From NCBI GenBank assembly GCA_022376465.1, contig JACDTU010000010.1, positions 372,001 through 436,000 of the forward strand: a stretch of 64,000 nucleotides of DNA, given 5' to 3'. A model generated the notes under the pieces. That model did no database searches. It was given only the letters and a program-made list of their open reading frames with translations, and was not told the origin of the DNA. The stretch comes from Cubamyces lactineus. Its lineage: Eukaryota; Basidiomycota; Agaricomycetes; Polyporales; Polyporaceae. A program made the position numbers and the translations under genes. Shown piece by piece: positions 24,069 to 32,659 of this stretch (the first letter of the stretch is position 1; every line of letters begins with the position of its first letter).

Positions 24069-24244
24069 CTGCAAGAAATTACTGTCAGCATGTGTCGAGG
24101 GACGTAGGCAAGATGTGAAAGTCAGAGATCTTGGTGGAAATAGTTAGTCTCATAGGGCGAGCCCTCTGAAGTAGCAAATATATGTTTGAACATCATTCAA
24201 AATGGCAAGGGGTGTGCACCACGACATGTAGGAGCAATGCTCAC
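24069..24244 (-). other. Probable intron hosting the minus-strand U24 snoRNA
   Basis: On the minus strand a consensus donor (AG|GTGAGC, first base 24244) and a consensus acceptor (TTCTTGCAG, last base 24069) flank the snoRNA symmetrically: 48 nt before the C box and 53 nt after the D box. The 176-nt spacing is close to the 193-nt snoRNA-bearing intron of RACK1. This suggests an unannotated host transcript, either a non-coding RNA or a 5' leader of the nucleoside hydrolase mRNA. Confidence 0.5.
24122..24196 (-). ncRNA. snR24: C/D box snoRNA U24 (snR24-type), second copy
   Basis: Box-to-box length is 75 nt. C box is ATGATGT (24196 down to 24190) and the terminal CTGA D box ends at 24122. The D' guide region ATATTTGCTACTTCAGAGGG lies at 24181-24162, a C'-like ATGAGAC follows, and the D guide CACCAAGATCTCTGA spans 24136-24122. 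These elements match yeast snR24 and vertebrate U24, which direct 2'-O-methylation of the large-subunit rRNA. It shares both guide blocks exactly with the copy in the RACK1 intron, while the spacer sequences differ. The copy is therefore an old duplicate maintained by selection, not a recent insertion. Confidence 0.88.
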
Positions 24245-24641
24245 CTATACATATTCCCAAACCAGGCATGATGTGTCGCAAGAGACTGAAGATGCGCGAA
24301 TAGGAGACCCACGACGCTTTATGGCACAGCATGAGAAGCAGCACCCTCTGGCTAGGCGCGAATAGACATGAAGCCAGTCGACCAGCCACAGGCCATGGTC
24401 GATAGCAGCGATAGCAACGTAACAAGGCAAGCAAGTGAGAGCCACCAAGTCCGAGAAAGAGACGCGCAAGTGACGCGACGCAATAGCGCCCTTATACCCG
24501 GAGATAGCCGAAGCTATACAGTACCAGTCACAGTGGCTGTCACAGAGTCGGGCGCGCGTTCTCTGGCTAGGCAAGGACCGCAAAATATAGCGACGAGCTC
24601 GACACCGACGCCGACGACGTGAGCAACACCCGCCCGACACC

Positions 24642-25946
24642 ATGGAATCCCTCCGCTACCTCGGCTCGATGGCCGGCCACAAGGGCTGGGTCACCGCGAT
24701 TGCCACGTCCTCCGAAAACCCCGACATGATCCTCACGGCCTCCCGGGGTATGTGCGCCCGTCCTCGCGCGTAACGATGTTGCTTGACTTATCGCGGGATC
24801 CGTGTAGACAAGACCATCATCGTCTGGCAGCTCACGCGCGACGAGGACCAGTACGGTTACCCCAAGCGCATCCTCCACGGCCACAACCACTTCGTCTCCG
24901 ATGTTGTCATCTCCTCTGACGGCCAGTTCGCCCTCTCCTCCTCTTGGGATCACACCCTCCGCCTGTGGGACCTCAACACCGGTCTCACTACCCGCCGCTT
25001 CGTTGGCCACACCTCAGACGTTCTCTCTGTCAGCTTCTCGGCGGACAACAGGCAGATCGTCTCCGGTTCCCGTGACCGCACGATCAAGCTCTGGAACACC
25101 CTTGGCGAGTGCAAGTACGACATCAAGGATGATGGCCACACTGAGTGGTATGTGCAGTCGCGTTACTTTAGACCGTCCAGCAGAGCTTGAGGAGGCTCCG
25201 TTAGGGTATCGTGCGTTCGCTTCAGCCCTAATGTCATGAACCCCGTCATCGTCTCCTGCGGTTGGGACAAGGTTGTCAAGGTATGTCCAATTTCAATGTA
25301 CCTCAGTTTCCCTTTTCCGTCCTCCCTCTTCCGGTATGATGTTAGAATGTATATTTGCTACTTCAGAGGGTCATGGCCCGATGAGACAACAAAATCACCA
25401 AGATCTCTGACCCTTTCGATCCTGTCACACAACTACTTCACGCAGCGTTCCTGACGCATACTTTTCTGTTCAGGTCTGGGAGCTCTCGAAGTTCAAGCTC
25501 AAGACCAACCACTATGGCCACACCGGCTACATCAACACCGTCTCCGTTTCCCCCGATGGTTCGCTCGCGGCCTCTGGTGGCAAGGACGGCATCACCATGC
25601 TCTGGGACCTCAACGAGGGCAAGCACCTCTACTCGCTCGAGGCCGGCGACATCGTCAACGCCCTCGTCTTCTCCCCCAACCGCTACTGGCTCTGCGCTGC
25701 CACCGCGTCTTGCATCAAGATCTTCGACCTTGAGAGCAAGTGCGTGTTGTATTCCGTTTGATCAATGATCTACCGAAACTGACCTCCGCTGAAAGGTCGA
25801 TCGTTGACGAGCTCAAGCCCGACTTCGCCCAGAGCTCGAAGGCGCGTGAGCCCGAGTGTGTGTCGATCGCCTGGTCTGCGGACGGCCAAACTCTCTTCGG
25901 TGGCTTCACGGATGACCTCGTCCGCGTCTGGACCGTTGTGTCATAA
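24642..25946 (+). CDS. cpc2: RACK1 / Cpc2 / Asc1 WD40 ribosomal scaffold protein
   Basis: Seven-bladed WD40 propeller (312 residues) bound to the 40S subunit head, acting in translation control and kinase signalling. Exons are 24642-24747, 24808-25147, 25205-25280, 25474-25739 and 25796-25946. Blade marks are visible in order: [100 protein letters not shown] and DDLVRVWTV. Length and sequence are typical of fungal orthologues. Codon choice is strongly C-ending, as expected for a highly expressed gene. Introns are 55-60 nt except the third, 193 nt, which holds a U24 snoRNA, as the ASC1 intron does in yeast. Confidence 0.97.
25336..25410 (+). ncRNA. snR24: C/D box snoRNA U24 (snR24-type) in RACK1 intron 3
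   Basis: C box ATGATGT at 25336-25342, D' guide ATATTTGCTACTTCAGAGGG at 25351-25370, C'-like ATGAGAC from 25381, D guide CACCAAGATCT at 25396-25406 and D box CTGA at 25407-25410. This is the U24 snoRNA that guides methylation of the large-subunit rRNA. In Saccharomyces the homologue also sits in the intron of the RACK1 gene ASC1, so the host relationship is conserved. It lies 55 nt after the 5' splice site and 63 nt before the 3' splice site, suitable for release by exonucleolytic trimming of the debranched intron. Confidence 0.93.
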
Positions 25947-27008
25947 ACCGCACGACGTTCCTCCGCTTTTTATTGATGCACATAGCACATCTCGTTGGCA
26001 CACTGTCAAAAGTGCACGGCGCACTGTACTAGGTAGCGGGCGGCGGCGGCGAGAAGTGGCTTTCTGTGTACGCTCGTCGGGATGTGTGTTTTCTTCGCGC
26101 TTTACTGCATGTAGCTCAAAATCTAAGCTTTGCTTTGCCCACGCCGCCGAGGACATACCGCTGTCGTGACCTGCATCGAGCAGCAATCCTGACTTGCAAT
26201 CCGAGGTGAATAGAAAGCTACAATTTCGGAGTACGCATTCACCCTGGCACCGTGGTAGGTGATTGAGCTGATCGTCTGCCAAGCGCACTGAGATCGCCTA
26301 TAGAGGTGAACCAGCGGAGAGGGTCAGCATAGGCAATGGTTAAGCGCTAAGCAAGGAATACCGTGTTGTCATTGCTTCTAAGGCATGAGCGAACGAAAGC
26401 CGTTCTCATCATCCAGCCGCCTCGTCCCGCCCGCATTCTCATTGATTATCTGCAACGCTTCAAGCTTCAGGATCGAAAGCAAGTCGCAGCTCGCCGCCTC
26501 CCAGCCACACATTTCATGATGACACTGCGCAACGGGCGATGCACCCTCGCCTCCCTCCTCGACGTTCAATCTGCTCAGCACACGGATAGATCAGGCTCAA
26601 GCTTCTCGTGAGGGACGTGGAGAGGAGGCCTCAGGTTGCGGAAGATGCTTGTCCAAACTTCGGATTCAACTGCACATTGCGGGGTAGGAACACCCCTTGG
26701 CCCTTCAATGATAGACGTTGTTTGTGTTTCAGTATATGTTAGTAGCAAACTGCTACTAACTGTATGTTGACATTCCGTGTGGTAATACGCCATTCACGCA
26801 GCGACTACCTCAAATTGAACATCCACGATGTTTGTTGCGGATGCTGAACGCCGCATTTCCAGGCAAGCATCGGACCTGAAGAAGCCGCTTCCAAAGGCCT
26901 TTCAGTGACTTCCGTCCTGCGGCAAATATGTGGTTGTACGCAAGTACAAGCCGACGGTATACACTGCTCCCACCAAGCCTGGCCAATAACAACCTTCAAA
27001 TCACCGGC
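25947..27008. other. Intergenic between convergent RACK1 and short-chain dehydrogenase genes
   Basis: About 1.06 kb with no convincing gene. Open frames at 26363-26611 (plus) and 25941-26288 (minus) lack motifs and splice-supported extensions. Confidence 0.5.
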
Positions 27009-28367
27009 CTACCCATCCCAAGTCCAGGGCCGCAACGCGTCCTCGCCCAGCCGCTTGCGCACCAAGTCCTCGCTCATCGTCCACAGCCGCGCCCCCAAGT
27101 CCGCGTCGCGCGCCATCGCGCTCTCGCCCCCATCCCGCCCCGGGGCGACGACGTACGCGCCCTGCCAGCGCCCTCCTTCCCCGTCCCCGTCCCCGTCCGT
27201 GTCCGTATCGAGCTCGGGCGCGGTCGCCGCCCAGAGCGTGCTGCACGCGGCCGCGACGGGCGTGCGCTCGAGCGGTGCGGCCATGAGCTCAGCGGCGGGG
27301 CCGAGGATGGGTCCGTAGGCGTTTGCGAGCTGGGCGGGCTGGCCTGGGTGCACGGGCCCCGGGTCGGTCGCGAGTGCCAGAATAGGGCGCTGCGAGCGGC
27401 GCGGAGGGTTTCCTGCGCTCTTCTCCGAGTCAGGCTTCTCGGAGGTGGAGGGGGAGAGGGTGTTGGGCGGGGAGAGGCCGCGGCTGAGGCGGGGCGCGAG
27501 GCCGAACTTGACGAAGAGGACGGTGGCGAGCTTGGCGCGGGCGTAGAGCGCGAGCGGGGAGGGCGCGGCGTATGAGTCGCGCGTGAGCTCGGCGTGCGAG
27601 AGGAAGTTGACGCTTGGGGAGGCGGCGGCGTGCAGGGTGGAGGTGATGCAGACGATGCGGGGTGTGCGTGGGTGTCTCGGCGGCGGCGGCGTTGGTGTGG
27701 AGTGGGATGGTGGTGGCAGGGATGAGGGAGAGTGTGAGGTTGAGGATGAGGCCGCGGTGCGTCGGAGGAGAGGTAAGAGGCGGTTGATGAGGAGGAAATG
27801 TGCGAGGTGGGTGACCGCGAAGTGCAGGTCGATGCCGTCTTCTGAGACGTCGAACTTCTGCAAGCCAATGCCTGCGTCGCATACAAGCTATGTCACACAT
27901 ACCAGGCAAGTAACTCCCATGAGATGCTATCCAACATTTCCATACTATGACTGGCAAAGAGGAACGTACAATGTCAAGCCTGCTCTCTCGCTCGCGAATT
28001 TCGTCGCCCACTCGCTTCACTTCCTCCAAGTGGCTCAGGTCGCACGGGACGAAGGCGACATCCGGGCCATGTCCTCCGTTCTCGGAGGCGTACACACGGA
28101 TCTGCTCGAGTGCGCCGTCCGGGTTGTCTTCGTTACGTGCGAGGATGAGTACCCGCGCTTTCTTGGAGGCGAGCACCTTCGCGACCTCGAGCCCGACGCC
28201 GGAGGTAGCACCGGTAATCAGAGCCGTCTGCGTCAATCGAATCCAATATGAGTGTTGTGCGTGGTGTGGACGCATGGCGAGCTCACCTTTCCGCTCAAGT
28301 CGGGAACGTCTTCAGCAGAGTACTCCTTCTCCCGGCCGAGGACCGCGTCCACGGCAGCAGACATCAT
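27009..28367 (-). CDS. Short-chain dehydrogenase/reductase
   Basis: NAD(P)-dependent oxidoreductase of 405 residues: complement of 27009-27887, 27970-28227 and 28287-28367. Residues 28-40 carry the cofactor motif TALITGATSGVGL. The usual NNAG is VCDAG, so the conserved Asn pair is lost. HLAHFLL and the catalytic Ser in CITST (about 196) follow, then Tyr and Lys in YARAK (228 and 232). The third exon starts after the acceptor ACATAG at 27888; this choice is required to recover the VCDAG block. Two Ser/Pro- and Asp-rich insertions lengthen it beyond the usual 250-330. Its WW-oxidoreductase-like sequence does not fix a substrate. The first intron splits the enzyme just before the dinucleotide fold. 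Confidence 0.88.
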
Positions 28368-29061
28368 GGCGACTCACTAGGGTATGAACAACAATTGGGG
28401 AGGGCGCGCGTTATACGGTAGACAGCAGCACAAGGGGAAAGCAACAATACTGGATTCCATGGTGCCAGAGGAGGGATATAAGCCGAGGAGCTGGCGGGGC
28501 GTCGAGGAGAGACGTCAGCGGCTGTCAGCTACGTACTAGCACAGCTGGTCGATCGATTGTCCTGGAATCCAAGCCTATGTTTGTCAACGACCTTGACCAT
28601 CGCTCCAGCGATCGACAGCTCTCTCTGACAGGCCCTCCAGCTGCAGCAAGTTGCTATTCATAGTACACGCCCGGACGCGGAATGCAGGCGATTTCGAGGC
28701 TTATGCCATGCTATGTTGTAGGTCCCTGTATGTACCCTGAGTCCCTGCTCGAGTAGGACCAACAACCCAATCTCGATGCTCGATGAACATCATAACGGAA
28801 CACATACCAGTGCATACTTGGGCATCGACCCGAATGTCTCCGACGTAAAATGAACTCTGACGTCGTTTGTCGCTCTATACCCAATCGGGCCGGCCTCTCC
28901 GTACAGGGACGCGCTGTGAAGCGGTGCTACACCCGAATTTGACGACGATATTCAAAATCGGCGCTTATGGTGAGAAAGAAATGAGCTGGTGCGGGGAAGG
29001 GCTTCTTGCTTTCTACTCCACATCCTCTTCACCCACTTCATTATCAGACAACAAGAGAAAG
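28368..29061. promoter_or_regulatory. Divergent region between short-chain dehydrogenase and ACR3
   Basis: The shared upstream region of two divergent genes. The ACR3 frame stays open upstream to about 28867, with an in-frame ATG at 28981, so a longer ACR3 N-terminus is possible. No regulator site was recognised. Confidence 0.4.
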
Positions 29062-30620
29062 ATGGACAAGGATGCGTCAACTATTACGGAAGAGCAGCAC
29101 GCGCCAGAGCTCGGTCGCGTAGAGGACCGTCGACTCTCGGGAGGTTCAGATAAAGCCTCGAATGCGGCGGACAACGTCCTCGATGCCCCAGCAGGTAACG
29201 AAGCCATGCATTCGCAGAATAGCCATGCTCAGACAAATCATTGTAGCACTTGTAAAGAAGCTCAGCATCCTCGACCGCCTCCTCACACCCGCCATCCTGC
29301 TCTGCATGGTCGCCGGCGTGCTCATCGGCAACTACGTTCCCGGTGTCCAAGCTGCATTTGACACCGCCCGCTTCCAGAGTGTCTCTGCCCGTACGTCCCC
29401 TCCCATCCTATCCCCGCACTTCACAGGTAGCAGCACACTGACACTCAGCACCACAGCGATCGCCGCAGGGCTCATCGTCATGATGTGGCCCATCCTCACC
29501 AAAGTCCGGTACGAAGCCCTGCCCGCGCTCCTCCCCACCCGGCGCATGCTCCAGCACGTCCTCCTCTCGCTCCTCCTCAACTGGGTCCTCGCGCCGCTGC
29601 TCATGCTCGCGCTCGCGTGGGCCGCGCTCCCGGACCTCCCGACGTACCGCACGGGCGTGATCATGGTCGGGCTCGCGCGCTGCATCGCGATGGTCATGGT
29701 CTGGAGCGCGCTCGCGCGCGGGGACGCGGAGTACTGCGCGGTGCTGGTCGTGCTGAACAGCGTGCTCCAGATCGCGCTGTATGCGCCGTATGCGCTGCTT
29801 TTCGTGAATATACTGGGGGGAGGCGGGGGCGTGCAGCATACGATCCATGTGTCGTATGGGGATGTCGCCATTTCGGTACTCATCGTACGTCCTTCTGCTC
29901 TTGTCTTCGGTGGTTACTGTCGCTGAAGTAGTGCTATTGCGCGCAGTACCTTGGGATCCCACTTGCAGCAGGGGTCCTCACACGAATCGCCGTCATCCGA
30001 CTAACCTCCCGGTCGTTCTTCGAGACGCGCTTCCTCCCGTACTTCTCGCCGCTCGCGCTCCTCGGCCTGCTATACACGATCGTCGTCATGTTCGCGTACC
30101 AGGGGCACCACATCGTGCACACGCTCGGGCCCGTCTTCCGTGTCTTCGTCCCGCTCGTGCTCTACTTCGTCTTGATGTGGACCGCGACGTTCGCGCTCGT
30201 GTGGTGGTGTGCGCGGCGCGAGCGGACGAAGGAGGGGCGGCGTGGCGAGGGCGACAGCGAGAGTGAGGGTGAAGGGGAAAGGGGAACGAGGCGGGCGATG
30301 TGGTCGTACGATATGGCAGTGGTGCAGAGCTTCACGGCGGCGAGCAACAACTTCGTGAGTCTCGTCTCCCTCCCGGTGCGTCGTGGTATCTGATCATGGT
30401 GCAGGAGCTCGCCATCGCGGTCACGATCGCTGTATACGGCGTGGGATCCGACCAGGCCCTCGCCGCGACAATCGGACCGCTCGTCGAGGTCCCCGTGCTG
30501 CTCGCGCTGACGTGGGTCGCGCTCTTCCTGCACGAGAAGCTGCCGTGGACGGGTCGTAGCCGGTGCGCCAGCGTCTCCGAGCAGGCACAAGCTTCGGACA
30601 GCGTCGCCGAGAAGCAGTAG
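29062..30620 (+). CDS. acr3: Arsenite efflux transporter ACR3
   Basis: Plasma-membrane As(III)/Sb(III) extruder of the bile/arsenite/riboflavin transporter superfamily, 442 residues. Exons are 29062-29194, 29247-29390, 29457-29884, 29947-30354 and 30405-30620. A hydrophilic N-terminus precedes ten predicted membrane helices. [14 protein letters not shown] marks helix 1, and [12 protein letters not shown] carries the Cys conserved and essential in ACR3 proteins. [17 protein letters not shown] and [10 protein letters not shown] are the C-terminal family signatures. The loop between about residues 325 and 350 is unusually Glu/Gly/Arg-rich. No arsenate reductase or methyltransferase gene accompanies it in this window. 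The gene converges on MTQ1 with only 94 bases between stops, so transcripts probably overlap. Confidence 0.95.
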
Positions 30621-30714
30621 AAGGTGGCGGTTCGGCCGTAGGCAAATGTATGGATGATGTGCTATGTGCTTCGTGACGCAATTTGATTTCAGTGCGGGAT
30701 TCCTGGGCTGCCGC

Positions 30715-32088
30715 CTACCGACGAGCGAAGACGACCCGCGCTTTGCCCCACGGGTCGTTCCATACGTCGATGTTTCCAAGGTCGGTCCTGCGTTTCAGGA
30801 TGCTGGCGACGTCGTCTGCTTGTCCGTCTCCGACCTCGAGCACTAGCATGCCATTGGGCCCGAGGAGGTCCTCATCCCGCACGAGTTCAGCGATGCGATG
30901 GTAGAACGACAGGCCCTTGTCGCGTTCCGCCTCCGGCAAGGTAGGAGGCACAGCACCCTCAGGGTCGCCCAAAAGCGCACGGACGTCTTCATAGTCCCTG
31001 ACAGATGGGTCCAGGCGATCGTACTCTGCCTTTGGGATGTACGGAGGGTTCGACGTGATGACGTCGTACGAGGGCTCGAGACCAGCCTCTCTGACGACAT
31101 CCTGCTGCATCAAATCAGCAAGGATGGGCGTGAACGTATTCGCCATCGTCTCCCGCGAGGACGCGTGCCGAGAATGCAATTGCAGTGGGAGGACGGGCAC
31201 GTCGTTCAAGCGCGCGTTCTCCTTCGCGAGCGCCACTGCGTCTTCGGATATGTCCACCCCAGTCGCATGTGCCCAGCCGGGCGGTAACTCGCGGCACAGC
31301 AGAAGGGGGATGCAGCCTGTCCCTGTGCACAGATCGAGGACGTTCAGAGGGCGTGCGGGCGGGGGCTGTGATCTGATGAGTTGCGCGAGGTTGAGGGCCC
31401 AGTCTTCTGTCTCGGGACGGGGGATGAGCACAGGCGGTCGTACGGCGAGGGTCAGAGGCCCGAACGGCTGGGAACCTGGTGGGCGTGTCTATTAGTCAAA
31501 CTCGCGTTCTCGTGCACGTCGGACGTCGGACGTGAGCGATCGACGAGGCTCAGGCAAATGCCATGGCGAGCTCAAATTGAGTGCATATTTAGAAGAGCCC
31601 AAGATCAGGCCGAGCTGCAGGAGGAGGCCTGCCGACAGGCATGAGCCCGGAGCTTCTGCATGTATCAATAGCCAGCCATTGAGCGGTCCTCTCGACTGCG
31701 TATTTATGGGAAGCTGTGATGCAACAAGGCCTGAGCCGTGCTAGCGAGAATGTTCAACAAGGTGTGTCCAGATGTGTACCACCGCTACACCTAATAGAAG
31801 AACGTTGCGCCATATGGTGTCGTCACGCATAGGACCCTTCTGGGTGACTGGCTGACGGCTTCTTCCATGAGCACGGAGACGCGGAGGGTACTCACCGAGA
31901 ATGTACTGCAGAGGTTCACCGCGGATCCGGCGCTCGACCATGTCCTCTACTGTCTGCGCAGAGGGAGGAATGCGACTGGGCGGACTGCGTAGCGCCTGGC
32001 GCATCCATCTGAGCTCGTGCTGGGCAGACTCATGGCCAATGGCGCGTGAGAGCCTTGCGAGGAGGCTCGCGGCGGTGGAGGTTGCCAT
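30715..32088 (-). CDS. mtq1: MTQ1/PrmC-type release-factor glutamine methyltransferase
   Basis: N5-glutamine methyltransferase of the HemK/PrmC family, predicted to methylate the GGQ motif of the mitochondrial release factor. It has 317 residues in two exons (complement of 30715-31475 and 31896-32088). The N-terminal helical domain ends in EPLQYILGSQPFGPLTL. LIPRPETE, the SAM-binding VLDLCTGTGCI and the catalytic NPPY (in SNPPYIPKAEYDRL) follow. The intron is 420 nt, unusually long for this locus, but the protein is continuous over it. The 64-residue first exon from the ATG at 32088 begins MATSTAASLLARL, compatible with a mitochondrial presequence. Confidence 0.92.
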
Positions 32089-32659
32089 CTGTGATGCGCG
32101 CGCGAGGTGGTGGCGGCGAGAGTGGGTGCAGGCGAAGGCGAGGAGACGGGGTATACATAAACGCCGCGCCCGCCGTGCCTAAATGCGACTAGATGCGAGC
32201 CACGAGGAGAAGGTCGGTAGCTAGAGACGGTCGTATACGAGCAGAGACTGAGAGCACGGCATGGAATTGCAGGCTCAGGCTGAGGAGAGCAGGACGACCG
32301 CCAAAGTGAGGCGCCAGAAGCTATGGGCGGGCCGGGCGCATGCAGCCGATGGCGGCGGAAGCGTGACAGGAGCCCGCGCAGAGAACGCGTGACGTAACGG
32401 CCAATGAAGCGTGGATGATTACGTGTTTCGGCGCCAAACTGTCCGGCGCATAGCCAAATATAGCAAGACAGCGACGAGACGCCGGGGAAGGGCCGGTGGG
32501 AGGTGAGAGTGTGGGCGTCTCGGAAGAGAGCCTCCGTGCAGCTGGGCGCTTGTCCGTACTCTCCTTGAGTCCTTCAGCTTCTCCCCGTCCATGCCCTTAC
32601 GCTTCAAAGCCCTCCTCTCTCGCCGCCCCTCGTCCTAGCCCTCTCTCTTCCTTGCGCTC
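32089..32659. promoter_or_regulatory. Divergent region between mtq1 and ert1
   Basis: 571 bases between divergent start codons, holding both promoters. No recognisable operator or TATA element was identified. Confidence 0.4.

Larger units (their letters stand above)
23746..24641. promoter_or_regulatory. Divergent region between nucleoside hydrolase and RACK1, containing a snoRNA unit
   Basis: About 900 bases between divergent start codons. The minus strand carries a complete U24-type snoRNA (annotated separately) inside what looks like an intron. The right half (about 24245-24641) would then contain both the promoter of RACK1 and the first exon of a non-coding minus-strand transcript. No protein-coding frame here is convincing. 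Confidence 0.55.

Noticed and set aside
27430..28275. 281-codon minus frame overlapping the short-chain dehydrogenase
   Set aside because: It reads through two introns of the dehydrogenase; only its beginning is coding, and the C-terminal part is the wrong frame (His/Arg-rich).
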